From: Actinomycetota bacterium
Lineage (GTDB): Bacteria > Actinomycetota > Actinomycetes > Nanopelagicales > Nanopelagicaceae
DNA: 38,635 nucleotides
Direction: 5' to 3'
Assembly: GCA_014377015.1 (NCBI GenBank)
Contig: JACMQL010000040.1
Location: 1-38,635, forward strand
The notes under the pieces: generated by a model
The model's database searches: none
The model's input: the letters and a program-made list of their open reading frames with translations, nothing else
Told to the model about the DNA's origin: nothing
Shown here: piece by piece, positions 7,605 to 16,689 of the stretch
Layout: every line of letters begins with the position of its first letter
Position numbering within the stretch: the first letter of the stretch is position 1
Made by a program: the position numbers and the translations under genes

Positions 7605-9278
7605 GTGACTCCTACGAGTGCGCTCAAAAACAAGACAAAAGTTGCTCCTAAAAAGAGCGTCGTAAAGTCAGTTGAAGTTAAGAAGGCAGTCACGAAAAAG
7701 GCAACGGCGAAGAAGGCGCCCGTCAAGGTGGCCAAGGTGGCCAAGAAGGCAGTTGCGAAAAAGATACCGGCGAAGAAAGTGGCTCCGGTCAAAGTCCCGC
7801 TGAAAAAAGAACTTACTGTTGCAGATATCAAACTCATTATCATTGCAAAAGAAAAAGTGCAGCGCTTCCATGAAGTCCTTGCAGATTTAGAAGCGCGCGG
7901 AGTGAATCCGCATAAGATCGTTAAGAATATTGATCGCCCAATGTGGGAAGAAGCGCGCGCCCTTGAGGCGGAAATTCCGGTGATTACGGAAAAACTCCGC
8001 AAACAAGGTTTAGGCACGCCAAGCAGAATTCTCAAGAAGTCCGAGTACGCGATGGTTGCACCAGTTGCGGTTGTCCAAGTCGTTGAAAAAGCTGTTGCCG
8101 AAGTGGACGTTGCCCTTCCTGCTAAGGGCGACAAAGTCTCCGCAATTGCAAAGATTGATGGCGAAGAAGTCGAACTTGAAGAAGTCGAACTTGAAGACCT
8201 CGAAGCTTTGGTCGCGGAAGTCAGCGTTGAAGAACCCGTTGAGGACAAGGCAAATGCGCCGCGCGTTGTAAATCTCACCGATGAAAGTAGTGGCAACGAA
8301 GAAGATGCCTTCACGCTCAAGGCATCCGAAGAAGATGATGCCCCAGCGCAGACGGTAATGACCGCAGGTGCAACTGCAGATCCGGTCAAGGATTACTTGA
8401 AGCAAATTGGTCGCGTTGCACTCTTGAATGCTGAACTCGAAGTTGAATTGGCCACTCGAATTGAGGCGGGATTATTCGCCGAAGAGAAGTTATCAACGGA
8501 TAAGAAGATGGATAAGAAACTCAAGCGGGAACTTGAGTGGATTTCCGAAGACGGTCGCCGTGCGAAAAATCATCTTCTTGAAGCTAACTTACGCCTCGTT
8601 GTATCGCTGGCAAAGCGTTACACCGGACGCGGTATGTTGTTCTTGGATTTGATTCAGGAGGGAAACCTTGGTTTGATTCGTGCAGTTGAAAAGTTTGACT
8701 ACACAAAGGGTTACAAGTTCTCCACTTATGCAACTTGGTGGATTCGCCAGGCGATCACTCGTGCAATGGCAGATCAGGCGCGCACGATCCGCATACCCGT
8801 GCATATGGTTGAAGTAATTAACAAGTTGGCTCGTGTTCAGCGACAGATGCTCCAAGATCTTGGCCGCGAACCTACGCCGGAAGAATTGGCTAAAGAACTT
8901 GATATGACTCCCGAGAAAGTCGTAGAAGTACAAAAGTATGGTCGCGAGCCGATCTCACTTCATACCCCACTTGGAGAAGAGGGCGATTCGGAATTTGGCG
9001 ATCTGATTGAAGATTCCGAAGCCGTAGTGCCGGCAGATGCAGTCTCATTTACTCTTCTGCAAGAGCAACTTCACGCTGTGCTTGATACGTTATCCGAGCG
9101 CGAAGCAGGAGTCGTATCGATGCGCTTTGGTCTGACAGATGGTCAACCGAAAACTCTTGATGAAATTGGAAAAGTTTACGGTGTTACCCGTGAGCGTATT
9201 CGTCAGATCGAATCCAAGACGATGTCGAAACTTCGACACCCATCGCGTTCGCAGGTTCTGCGCGACTACCTCGATTAA
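7605..9278 (+). CDS. sigA: Principal RNA polymerase sigma factor (sigma-70 group 1)
   Basis: 557 residues from GTG 7605, preceded by AAAGGA at 7594-7599. An in-frame ATG at 7545 was not chosen because it follows a TATAAT box immediately. The N-terminal 200 or so residues are not conserved: a Lys/Ala-rich stretch with PAKK/KKA repeats, a helical segment, and an acidic part with [13 protein letters not shown]. From [11 protein letters not shown] onward it is a standard sigma-70: region 1.2, region 2 with [12 protein letters not shown] and [14 protein letters not shown] for -10 melting and recognition, region 3, and region 4 with [15 protein letters not shown] and [13 protein letters not shown], the -35-binding helix-turn-helix. 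It directs housekeeping transcription. A basic N-terminal extension is usual in actinobacterial SigA/HrdB. Confidence 0.95.
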   Translation: MTPTSALKNKTKVAPKKSVVKSVEVKKAVTKKATAKKAPVKVAKVAKKAVAKKIPAKKVAPVKVPLKKELTVADIKLIIIAKEKVQRFHEVLADLEARGVNPHKIVKNIDRPMWEEARALEAEIPVITEKLRKQGLGTPSRILKKSEYAMVAPVAVVQVVEKAVAEVDVALPAKGDKVSAIAKIDGEEVELEEVELEDLEALVAEVSVEEPVEDKANAPRVVNLTDESSGNEEDAFTLKASEEDDAPAQTVMTAGATADPVKDYLKQIGRVALLNAELEVELATRIEAGLFAEEKLSTDKKMDKKLKRELEWISEDGRRAKNHLLEANLRLVVSLAKRYTGRGMLFLDLIQEGNLGLIRAVEKFDYTKGYKFSTYATWWIRQAITRAMADQARTIRIPVHMVEVINKLARVQRQMLQDLGREPTPEELAKELDMTPEKVVEVQKYGREPISLHTPLGEEGDSEFGDLIEDSEAVVPADAVSFTLLQEQLHAVLDTLSEREAGVVSMRFGLTDGQPKTLDEIGKVYGVTRERIRQIESKTMSKLRHPSRSQVLRDYLD

Positions 9279-9325
9279 TTCAAGTTCAATTTTCATTTTC
9301 AATTACCCCAAAGGGAGTGTCGGCA

Positions 9326-9553
9326 ATGAGCGAAAATACCCGAATGCAGGTACGAGCCAACGGATCGATTCGTGTTACAGGCACGGTTGATTTTGTAGAT
9401 GCAGAAGGAAACGTCTTCAGGACGGATAGTGATTTCTCACTTTGCCGTTGCGGTCACTCCAATGACAAGCCTTTTTGCGACGGCTCCCACAGGAGCAACA
9501 ATTTTCAGGCGCCTGCTTTTGATACTCCCAAAGAGGATGCACCCAATAATTAA
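9326..9553 (+). CDS. CDGSH-type iron-sulfur protein
   Basis: 75 residues from ATG 9326; GGGAG eight bases before it supports this start over GTG 9317. Residues 40-55 read CRCGHSNDKPFCDGSH, the exact CDGSH motif in which Cys40, Cys42, Cys51 and His55 bind a redox-active [2Fe-2S] cluster, as in mitoNEET. Small single-domain versions like this are common in actinobacteria, with roles in redox or iron handling that are mostly undefined. It follows sigA by 47 bases and may be read through from it. Its stop overlaps that of the convergent DUF7455 gene. Confidence 0.9.
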   Translation: MSENTRMQVRANGSIRVTGTVDFVDAEGNVFRTDSDFSLCRCGHSNDKPFCDGSHRSNNFQAPAFDTPKEDAPNN

Positions 9554-9765
9554 CTTGAAGCAACCTCAATGAGTTTGTCGGTTTCATCCTGAATGTGCGC
9601 CACGATTGGCTTGAGGCTCACTGAGTATTCTTTGGCATGGTGGCCACAGAAGAGCAACTCTCCGCCGGACAGGAGCACAGCACGAACGTATGCCTGAGCG
9701 CCGCAACGATCACAGCGGTCAACGGCGTTAAGGGGAGTGGCTTGCAGCATTACCTGATCGGTCAT
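9550..9765 (-). CDS. DUF7455 small zinc-binding-like protein
   Basis: 71 residues. The sequence DRCDRCGAQAYVRAVLLSGG with ELLFCGHH is the signature of DUF7455, a small actinobacterial family. Cys18, Cys21, Cys40 and His42 or His43 form a likely zinc site. The tail IQDETDKLIE is also conserved as I recall the family. Function is unknown. The gene sits between the sigma factor and parE in many actinobacteria, matching its place here. It is convergent with the CDGSH gene and shares its TTAA with that gene's stop. Confidence 0.87.
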   Translation of the reverse strand: MTDQVMLQATPLNAVDRCDRCGAQAYVRAVLLSGGELLFCGHHAKEYSVSLKPIVAHIQDETDKLIEVASS

Positions 9766-9896
9766 TTCTCTCTCCTATCGTTCTTCCCAAGACGGGTACC
9801 TAAGGGGAACATCAAAGCACCTCTTGATTATTCCCCGCTCACAATAATAAGAGAGATTTGTTACGTGTCGTGTGTCATGCAGGTTAAATCTCAATT

Positions 9897-9927
9897 TATG
9901 AACATATTCCCAGCGTTCATACATAAT
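9897..9927 (+). promoter_or_regulatory. Possible parE promoter overlapping an inverted repeat
   Basis: TGAACA at 9899-9904 and CATAAT at 9922-9927 have a 17-base spacing. TATGAAC 9897-9903 and GTTCATA 9915-9921 form a perfect 7-bp inverted repeat filling the same space, so a repressor site is possible. The region 9766-10004 otherwise contains no gene that I can support. A second -10-like TAGCCT at 9991-9996 would give a near-leaderless message beginning at the parE GTG. Confidence 0.35.
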
Positions 9928-10004
9928 CGCATGGCAAGAATCGCAGAGCAGAGGTCGGCGCGCTTACCAACCCATGTTGCATTATCTCGCTAGCCTTTGC
10001 GCCC

Positions 10005-12077
10005 GTGACGACCAAAGCAAATTCCGCCGAAGCAAGTTATACCGCCAAGGATTTGGCGGTGCTTGAAGGGTTGGATGCGGTTCGCAAACGTCCGGGAATG
10101 TATATCGGCTCTACTGATTCGCGCGGATTACTGCACTGTCTTTGGGAGATCATCGATAACTCAGTTGATGAAGCTTTGGCGGGTTACTGCAAGAAAATCG
10201 ATATCAACCTGGAAAATGATGGCTCTGTCGAGGTGCACGATGATGGACGCGGAATTCCAGTGGATAAGGAACCTAAGACGGGTCTGACGGGGGTTGAAGT
10301 AGTCCTCACGAAACTCCATGCAGGCGGAAAGTTCGGCGGGGGATCCTATGCGGCCTCGGGAGGACTCCACGGTGTCGGCGCATCTGTGGTGAATGCCTTG
10401 GCCTCGCGATTGGACGCCGAAGTCGACCGTGACGGAAAGATTTATTGGATGTCTTTTCAGCGTGGCGTGGCCGGGATTTTTGACGGAGATGGACCCAAGG
10501 CTGCCTTTAAGCCGTCCTCCGGATTGCGCAAAATCGGCACAGTGCCGCGCAAGGTAACCGGAACTCGCATCAAATGGTGGAGCGATAAAGAGATCTTCCT
10601 TAAAGAAGCTGAGTTGGATCTGGAAGAAATCTACTCGCGAGCACGTCAAACTTCTTACCTGGTGCCGGGACTGACTCTGATCGTCAACGACAATCGTGGC
10701 AAAGTAAAGACTTCGGAAACTTTTTATCACAAAGGCGGAATCGCTGAATATTGCACATTCCTGCAGCCAGATGAAGCCGTAGGCGATGTCATCCGCCTCA
10801 GTGGTGGCGGACATTACTCCGAGACTGTTCCTGTTCTTGATGACCAGGGACACATGGTCTCCACCGAAGTCGAACGCGACATGGGGGTGGACGTTGCTAT
10901 GAAGTGGGGCAACGGATTCGATACAACATTTCGTTCCTTCGTCAACATCATCGCCACACCTAAAGGCGGAACTCATGTGCAGGGATTCGAACGAGCAATC
11001 ACGAAGGCATTCAACGAGGCGCTGCGCGCGACGAAGACACTCAAGAACAACGAGGCTGATGTTATAAAGGACGACATTATGGAGGGGCTAACCGCCGTCA
11101 TTACCGTGCGGATGTCAGAGCCCCAGTTCGAGGGCCAGACCAAGGAAGTCCTAGGCACCGCCGCTGCGACAAGAATTGTTTCTGCCGTTGTGGCCGAAGA
11201 AATGAAAGCTTTCTTTTCCACGACTAAACGCATTGACAAAGCCAACGGCAGGCTCATTCTCGAGAAGGTTGTTGCCGCATCGCGAACGCGAATCTCGGCC
11301 CGTGCTCATAAAGACTTGCAACGACGTAAGAATGCTCTCGAAAGTTCATCACTGCCGACCAAGCTCTCCGACTGTCGATCCGAAGATGTTTCACGCACCG
11401 AACTTTTTATTGTTGAGGGAGAGTCCGCGCTAGGAACGACCAAGGCTGCGCGAAATTCAGAATTTCAGGCGATATTGCCGATTCGTGGCAAGATCCTAAA
11501 CGTCCAAAAAGCATCACTTTCACAGATGCTCGACAACACCGAGTGCGCATCAATAATTCAAGTGATTGGGGCTGGTTCTGGCAGGTCATTCGAACTCGAT
11601 GATGCGCGATACGGAAGAATAATTTTGATGTCTGATGCAGATGTCGACGGAGCTCACATCCGCTGCCTTCTACTCACTCTGTTGTATCGCTACATGCGCC
11701 CGTTAATTGATGCAGGTCGCGTTTTTGCTGCGATTCCCCCCTTGCATCGAATTGAAGCCACCGGATCGGGCGGCAAGAAGGGCGACTTCTACTACACATA
11801 CTCGGATGAAGAGATGCACAAAGTCCTCGCTAATCTCACCAAGGCGGGCAAGAAGTGGAAAGAACCTTTGCAGCGTTACAAGGGTCTAGGAGAGATGGAC
11901 GCAGATCAATTGCGTGAGACGACGATGGATCCCGATCACCGTACTCTTCGTCGCGTCACCGTTACGGACGCTGCTGGAGCAGATGCCATGTTTGAACTTT
12001 TGATGGGAAACGAAGTCGCACCACGAAAAGACTTTATATCCAACGCTGAAATTGACCGTGATCGGATTGACGCTTAA
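10005..12077 (+). CDS. parE: DNA topoisomerase IV subunit B
   Basis: 690 residues from GTG 10005, with no visible Shine-Dalgarno. The GHKL ATPase domain shows EIIDNSVDEA, DDGRGIPVD, a TKLHAGGKFGGG lid and GGLHGVGASVVNAL. The TOPRIM domain has IVEGESALGTTKAARNSEF and the metal-binding MSDADVDGAHIR, and the C-terminus has QRYKGLGEMDADQL. The ALGTTKAARNSE sequence after the first TOPRIM motif resembles ParE rather than GyrB, which usually has SAGGSAKQGRD there. It supplies ATP-driven strand passage for chromosome decatenation with ParC, whose gene is convergent with an 87-base gap. Position after sigA and DUF7455 matches the actinobacterial parE locus. Confidence 0.92.
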   Translation: MTTKANSAEASYTAKDLAVLEGLDAVRKRPGMYIGSTDSRGLLHCLWEIIDNSVDEALAGYCKKIDINLENDGSVEVHDDGRGIPVDKEPKTGLTGVEVVLTKLHAGGKFGGGSYAASGGLHGVGASVVNALASRLDAEVDRDGKIYWMSFQRGVAGIFDGDGPKAAFKPSSGLRKIGTVPRKVTGTRIKWWSDKEIFLKEAELDLEEIYSRARQTSYLVPGLTLIVNDNRGKVKTSETFYHKGGIAEYCTFLQPDEAVGDVIRLSGGGHYSETVPVLDDQGHMVSTEVERDMGVDVAMKWGNGFDTTFRSFVNIIATPKGGTHVQGFERAITKAFNEALRATKTLKNNEADVIKDDIMEGLTAVITVRMSEPQFEGQTKEVLGTAAATRIVSAVVAEEMKAFFSTTKRIDKANGRLILEKVVAASRTRISARAHKDLQRRKNALESSSLPTKLSDCRSEDVSRTELFIVEGESALGTTKAARNSEFQAILPIRGKILNVQKASLSQMLDNTECASIIQVIGAGSGRSFELDDARYGRIILMSDADVDGAHIRCLLLTLLYRYMRPLIDAGRVFAAIPPLHRIEATGSGGKKGDFYYTYSDEEMHKVLANLTKAGKKWKEPLQRYKGLGEMDADQLRETTMDPDHRTLRRVTVTDAAGADAMFELLMGNEVAPRKDFISNAEIDRDRIDA

Positions 12078-12164
12078 GTAGGATTTTTCGCATCGCGATC
12101 TGAAAGCACTCGCCGATAGCGGATGTGATCTTTGTCTTGTACTGAGCGCCGAGCACGTACCTAT

Positions 12165-13697
12165 TTAGGACGCAGGCAAAATCACAGTTTTTCGCGGAGT
12201 GGCAAAAGCCTTACCAACCGCGACAAGTTCAACAGCAACTTGTTTTCGAATACGCTCCTCGCTGCTAAGCAGGATCCGCAATTGCTCAATGGCGGAGGAA
12301 AGTTCTTTCTGCTCACTCTCAAGCTCGAGTTTGGACATCTTGGTCAAGCGGCGAAGGGGCATGTCGAGGATATATGTCGCTTGCTCGTCGTTGAGTTTGA
12401 AATTCTTCATTAACACCTCTTTGGCAATTGCTGCATCATCGCTGTTTCTGATGATCTTGATTACTTTGTCTATATCAATAATTGCTTTAAGGAGTCCATC
12501 AACCAAAGTGAGGCGCGCGTTTGCCTTTGCTTTTCGAAATTCAGATCTGCGACGTACCACTTCGATGCGGTGAGAAATAAAAACCTGCAGAAGTTCTTTC
12601 AATCCGAGAGTTTGAGGTCTGCCGTTCACGAGCGCAACTGCGTTGATCGAGAAGGCATCTTCCATCGGAGTTAGTTTGTACAACTGCTCGAGGACTTGTT
12701 CAGGTTCAAAGCCATTCTTGAGTTCGATAACGACGTTCGTACCTGTCTTGCCGTCAGTTAGATCGATAATGTCGGAAATGCCTTGGATCTTCTTCGCCTT
12801 TGCAAGATCGGCGATTCGCTCGACCACTTTTTCTGGTCCAATTGTGAAGGGAAGTTCCTTGATGGTGATGCCCATTTTTCGCGAGGTTATTTTGGTGATC
12901 TCCACCGTTGCGCGGACCTTAAAACTTCCCTTTCCTGTTGCATATGCCTCTCGCACACCCTCAGATCCGACCAATTGGCCGCCGGTAGGAAAGTCTGGAC
13001 CGGGGATATATTTCATAAGTTGTTTGAGCGATGCGCCAGGATTCTCGATTAGGAACTTCGTTGCGGCAATAACTTCTCCCAAATTATGAGGTGCCATGTT
13101 GGTGGCCATGCCAACTGCAATACCGGAACCGCCGTTGACTAGTAAGTTGGGGTATGCCGCGGGCAAGACGAGCGGTTCGAGGATCTGTCCATCGTAATTG
13201 GGGCTGAAGTCCACGGTGTTTTCATCGGCTTCGGCAACCATAGCCATCGCAGATTGAGCCAGACGGGCTTCGGTGTAGCGCATCGCCGCTGGGCCAGAAT
13301 CGAGTGAGCCGAAATTTCCGTGTCCATCGATAAGTGGCAACCGCATCGAGAAGGATTGAGCCATGCGCACTAAGGCGTCATAGATCGCGGTGTCGCCGTG
13401 TGGATGTAATTTACCCATGACCTCACCGACGACTCGCGCACTCTTAACGTGCCCCTTTTCAGGGCGAAGTCCCATATCCGCCATCTGATGCAAGATGCGG
13501 CGGTGGACGGGTTTTAATCCGTCACGGGCATCAGGCAGGGCGCGCGAGTAAATCACCGAATAGGCGTACTCCAGAAATGAGCCCGCCATTTCAGAGGAAA
13601 CATCAATGTCGATGATTTTGCCGGGAAATTCACCCGGCTTGGGCCCGACGGACTTTTTTCCTTTTGGTGACTTTGTTCCTGATGTATTCGATGCCAT
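12165..13697 (-). CDS. parC: DNA topoisomerase IV subunit A, lacking the C-terminal propeller
   Basis: 510 residues from ATG 13697. A basic N-terminal tail precedes the winged-helix breakage-reunion domain: [17 protein letters not shown], the quinolone-region [15 protein letters not shown] (Thr103 and Asp107 at the usual resistance positions), and catalytic Tyr141 in AMRYTEARL. The tower and coiled-coil domains follow, up to [14 protein letters not shown] and a stop. Actinobacterial ParC is normally around 800 residues because a beta-propeller DNA-wrapping domain follows this point; here it is absent. Only 87 bases separate the stop from parE, too few to hide it. The enzyme should still cleave DNA and decatenate, with altered substrate preference. 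Confidence 0.9.
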   Translation of the reverse strand: MASNTSGTKSPKGKKSVGPKPGEFPGKIIDIDVSSEMAGSFLEYAYSVIYSRALPDARDGLKPVHRRILHQMADMGLRPEKGHVKSARVVGEVMGKLHPHGDTAIYDALVRMAQSFSMRLPLIDGHGNFGSLDSGPAAMRYTEARLAQSAMAMVAEADENTVDFSPNYDGQILEPLVLPAAYPNLLVNGGSGIAVGMATNMAPHNLGEVIAATKFLIENPGASLKQLMKYIPGPDFPTGGQLVGSEGVREAYATGKGSFKVRATVEITKITSRKMGITIKELPFTIGPEKVVERIADLAKAKKIQGISDIIDLTDGKTGTNVVIELKNGFEPEQVLEQLYKLTPMEDAFSINAVALVNGRPQTLGLKELLQVFISHRIEVVRRRSEFRKAKANARLTLVDGLLKAIIDIDKVIKIIRNSDDAAIAKEVLMKNFKLNDEQATYILDMPLRRLTKMSKLELESEQKELSSAIEQLRILLSSEERIRKQVAVELVAVGKAFATPRKTVILPAS

Positions 13698-13723
13698 GGC
13701 GGCGATTATGCCAAGTCAATCCT

Positions 13724-14617
13724 TCAAAGTGCGGGAGTGACGTGCGGGCGGGCCCCAATCAATGAAACACATTTGGCTGCGGTTTGTGAGCCAGCGATCA
13801 AAGATTCATGCAGTGATCCTCCTTGCAGCCAGTTCGCGATGAAACCACCCGCAAACGAGTCGCCCGCACCGGTGGTATCGATAACCGTGGTGGAAAGAGC
13901 TGGCACGCTAATTGACTCTCCATTTCGGACCTGTGCGACAGCCCCGTTTGAGCCACGCTTTATCAACGCGAGGGGAGATGAAATCAAGAGAGAATCCAGG
14001 GCTTTGGCGACATCCGTTTGTCCCGTCAGAAAAGTGGCTTCCTCCTCATTCATAAACAGTCCACTCATCAGGGGGAGCCAGCTTCGAACTTCATCAATAT
14101 TTACTTCACTCATGCCCCCGACAGTTGCGGGATCGAAGAAAATCGGGATGGCTGCTTCGTTAATGCGCGAGATCATTTCTAAAACTCCAGGACGTGAAAT
14201 CGGATCCAGTAGGGCGTACCCAGAAAGGTAAACCACACTGAAATCTTTCAAATTTGGGAGTTCATCAAGTTTTAGTCCCGAATTAGCTCCAGTCTCGGGG
14301 AACATAGTGCGCTCGCCGGTGGGATCGACTAAAACCACTACCACCCCAGTAGATACGCCGGGAATTATTGAACGATCATGTGTAATTCCTTGCGAATCAA
14401 ATTCAGAAAGAACTGCGACACCAGCAAAGTCATCTCCTACACGGGCCACGATATGTGTTGGGGCTCCACTTAACTTGGCCCAAGCTGCGACATTTCCGGC
14501 GGCTCCACCTCCGTGCGTAGATATCTTCGATGGAGTGTCACTACCGTAATTGATCTTGTCTCTAATGATCGCTACAACATCCAGCATCACGTCGCCGATA
14601 CAAAGCAAACGTTTCAT
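13724..14617 (-). CDS. PfkB-family sugar/nucleoside kinase, probable pseudouridine kinase
   Basis: 297 residues. It is a ribokinase-fold enzyme: CIGDVMLDVV at the N-terminus, the GGGAAGNVAAWAKLSG signature, LSGYALL, and near the C-terminus DTTGAGDSFAGGF, containing the anion hole and catalytic Asp. Substrate cannot be read from sequence, but the gene lies seven bases downstream of psuG in the same direction. This suggests PsuK activity, phosphorylating pseudouridine to the 5'-phosphate that PsuG splits. Ribokinase or another nucleoside kinase is the alternative. The pair is divergent from the phosphodiesterase-like gene. Confidence 0.85.
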   Translation of the reverse strand: MKRLLCIGDVMLDVVAIIRDKINYGSDTPSKISTHGGGAAGNVAAWAKLSGAPTHIVARVGDDFAGVAVLSEFDSQGITHDRSIIPGVSTGVVVVLVDPTGERTMFPETGANSGLKLDELPNLKDFSVVYLSGYALLDPISRPGVLEMISRINEAAIPIFFDPATVGGMSEVNIDEVRSWLPLMSGLFMNEEEATFLTGQTDVAKALDSLLISSPLALIKRGSNGAVAQVRNGESISVPALSTTVIDTTGAGDSFAGGFIANWLQGGSLHESLIAGSQTAAKCVSLIGARPHVTPAL

Positions 14618-14624
14618 GTATTAG

Positions 14625-15578
14625 CTAACGTCCTGCTCGCGCTACCGCAATATCGGCGGCAAGGGCAGCATTGGATTTGATAATTTCTATATTGACGCGG
14701 AGAGATTCGCCTGCGCTGGAGGAGTGAAAAAATTCCAGTAAGAACGGAGTCACTGACTTTCCGGTGATCCCTTGTGAAGCAACTGCTTTGAGTCCTGCTT
14801 GGAGAATTTTTTCATGCAGCGCAGGATCCATTTGGTTTAATACTGGGTTTGTTACAAGAAGTGCTGCATTGTTTGTTTTGAGAATGGATCGGGCGGCGAG
14901 GATATCCGCAATTTCATCTGCACTCTCGACACAATGCTCGAGCAAAAACCCGGAGTCAGTCAGGTAAAAGCCTGGGAAATGAAGAGTTTTGTAACCCACG
15001 ACGGCAATTGCAAGGGTCTCCAAGCGCTCAAGAGTCGCCCCTACATCTAAAATGGATTTAACTCCTGCGCAGACAACCGTTATATCCAATCCAGATAGAG
15101 CCGTGAGATCTGCCGACTCGTCATAAGTTTCGAACGCCCCGCGGTGGACACCACCTAAACCACCCGTTGCAAATACTGGAATTCCCGCCGCGACCGCTAA
15201 GTGGGCAGTGGCTGCAACCGTAGTCGCGGCGCTCATTTTATTTGCAACCGCGATTGCAAGATCTCGACTTGACGCTTTGACGATGTCGTCTCGATTGGCT
15301 ATCGCTGCTAGTTCTGCGGGGTCCAAACCAATAGATACCGTGCCGTCGATGATTGCAATTGTTGCGGGAGTCGCGCCTCGCGAACGGACGATCGCTTCGA
15401 CCTCTTGCGCCACTTTCAAGTTCTGTGGTCGTGGCAATCCGTGGCTAATAATTGTTGATTCCAGTGCCACCAAGGGGGATCTTGCGTCAAGTGCGGTGCG
15501 TACTTCATCGGAGTACTTAATGTCGTCGATTTTTCTTGCCACATGCACACGATAGTGGATTTGATGAGAGGATTGCAT
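14625..15578 (-). CDS. psuG: Pseudouridine-5'-phosphate glycosidase
   Basis: 317 residues from ATG 15578, close to the 312 of the E. coli enzyme; the frame is open to 15983 but that would run through the divergent gene. PsuG cleaves pseudouridine 5'-phosphate reversibly to uracil and ribose 5-phosphate. Family marks are VALESTIISHGLPRPQN, IDGTVSIGLD, SSRDLAIAVANK (catalytic Lys region), FATGGLGGVHRG and GFYLTDSGF. A GTG at 15542 is another possible start. Together with the downstream PfkB kinase it makes a plausible two-gene salvage operon for pseudouridine released from RNA turnover. Confidence 0.93.
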   Translation of the reverse strand: MQSSHQIHYRVHVARKIDDIKYSDEVRTALDARSPLVALESTIISHGLPRPQNLKVAQEVEAIVRSRGATPATIAIIDGTVSIGLDPAELAAIANRDDIVKASSRDLAIAVANKMSAATTVAATAHLAVAAGIPVFATGGLGGVHRGAFETYDESADLTALSGLDITVVCAGVKSILDVGATLERLETLAIAVVGYKTLHFPGFYLTDSGFLLEHCVESADEIADILAARSILKTNNAALLVTNPVLNQMDPALHEKILQAGLKAVASQGITGKSVTPFLLEFFHSSSAGESLRVNIEIIKSNAALAADIAVARAGR

Positions 15579-15579
15579 C

Positions 15580-16689
15580 GTGCACTTGGCAGACCTGACT
15601 CCGTCAATCTTCGCGGGTCTCGGGTTGGAAGACTCACGGCAGAGAATGAAATTCGGAATTTCACCCCATGGCCGGGAATGTCTTTTACTAATTGATGGCT
15701 TAGGTCGTGATTCATTAGCCAAGTATTCAGACCATGCGCCGACGTTATCGAGTATGACCCGAATGGATGATGTAGAGACCGCATTCCCATCTACAACTGC
15801 AACGAGTCTCACCACTTTGATGACGGGGGAGCATCCAGGAGTACATGGAATGCTCGGATACACAGTAAGGGTCCCACGAAGTGGTGGCAGAGTTTTGAAT
15901 TCCCTGAAGTGGGACGAGCGAGTAGATCCCGTTAACTGGCAATCCGTTCCAACACTTTTTGAACGTGCCGCACTAATCGGCATTAATGTTTCTCATGTTG
16001 CTGCCAAGCGATACGAATCCACGGGATTTACTAAGGCAGCATTTCGTGGCGCGAAGTATCTTGGCGCAAATGTCCTGCCTGACATGGTCGAAATGGCCCG
16101 CGCATCACTGAGTAAATCGCCAGCATTTACTTATGTATATGTAAACGAGCTGGATGTGGCCGGACACAGTGACGGAGTTGGATCTGAGAAATGGCTTCTA
16201 GCGCTATCCCATGTGGACCATGTGGTTGATTCGTTGCGCAACTCTTTACCGCGCGGTACTCGGTTCTGGGTTACCTCTGATCATGGAATGGTCAATGCTG
16301 GTGAAAAAATTGTTATCGGTAAAGGAAATTCGCTGCTTGAAGGCGTTGCAACAATTGCAGGAGAGCCGCGCGCCCGACATATTTATCTAGACGACATGCA
16401 CGTGCAAGGTTCTGGACCAGACGACATTGCTGCCAGCTGGAGGGAATTTCTTGGTGAGCGGGCAACGGTGCTGACAAAGAATCAGGCAGAAACTGGCGGG
16501 CTATTTGGCGGTACGCTCACTCGCGATGCGCAAGATCGAATGGGGGACATCATCGCCATTTCTAGCGGTGACATGGTTTTGATCGATGCAGCCCGAGAAA
16601 ATCTAGAATCAATGATGATTGGGCATCACGGCGCTCAAACTGAGAGCGAAAGATTTGTTCCACTACTCATGGATGTTATTGAAGGTTAA
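15580..16689 (+). CDS. Alkaline-phosphatase-superfamily phosphodiesterase / nucleotide pyrophosphatase
   Basis: 369 residues from GTG 15580, supported by GAGAGG six to seven bases upstream. The fold is shown by LLLIDGLGRDSL (first metal-binding Asp), the Thr-rich nucleophile segment FPSTTATSLTTLMTG near residues 69-83, NELDVAGHSDGVG, WVTSDHGMV (Asp-His metal ligands) and HHGA near the end. There is no signal peptide, so it acts in the cytoplasm. Relatives hydrolyse nucleotide or phosphodiester bonds; the substrate is unknown. The family is regularly found near sepH and the sigA region in actinobacteria. Its start is one base from that of psuG on the opposite strand, and its stop overlaps that of sepH. 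Confidence 0.87.
   Translation: MHLADLTPSIFAGLGLEDSRQRMKFGISPHGRECLLLIDGLGRDSLAKYSDHAPTLSSMTRMDDVETAFPSTTATSLTTLMTGEHPGVHGMLGYTVRVPRSGGRVLNSLKWDERVDPVNWQSVPTLFERAALIGINVSHVAAKRYESTGFTKAAFRGAKYLGANVLPDMVEMARASLSKSPAFTYVYVNELDVAGHSDGVGSEKWLLALSHVDHVVDSLRNSLPRGTRFWVTSDHGMVNAGEKIVIGKGNSLLEGVATIAGEPRARHIYLDDMHVQGSGPDDIAASWREFLGERATVLTKNQAETGGLFGGTLTRDAQDRMGDIIAISSGDMVLIDAARENLESMMIGHHGAQTESERFVPLLMDVIEG

Noticed and set aside
7538-8389. Long open frame on the minus strand, Ser/Thr-rich, 283 codons
   Set aside because: It lies antisense to the sigA N-terminal region; its composition is the complement of the Lys/Ala/Glu repeats and it has no ribosome site or known motif.
9897-9921. LexA (SOS) box upstream of parE
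   Set aside because: Gram-positive LexA sites have GAAC and GTTC four bases apart; here the spacing is eleven.
10161-10976. 271-codon minus-strand frame inside parE
   Set aside because: Complement of a conserved GHKL/TOPRIM coding region; no start signal and no family resemblance.
12078-12164. Frameshifted remainder of the ParC C-terminal domain
   Set aside because: Only 87 bases lie between the two stops, far too short for a propeller, and no GyrA-box-like sequence was seen in any frame.
12078-12164. Bidirectional terminator between parE and parC
   Set aside because: I could not find a GC-rich stem followed by a T-run in either direction.
15579-15983. 135-codon upstream extension of psuG
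   Set aside because: It is antisense to the phosphodiesterase gene and has no similarity to PsuG N-termini, whereas ATG 15578 gives the normal length.
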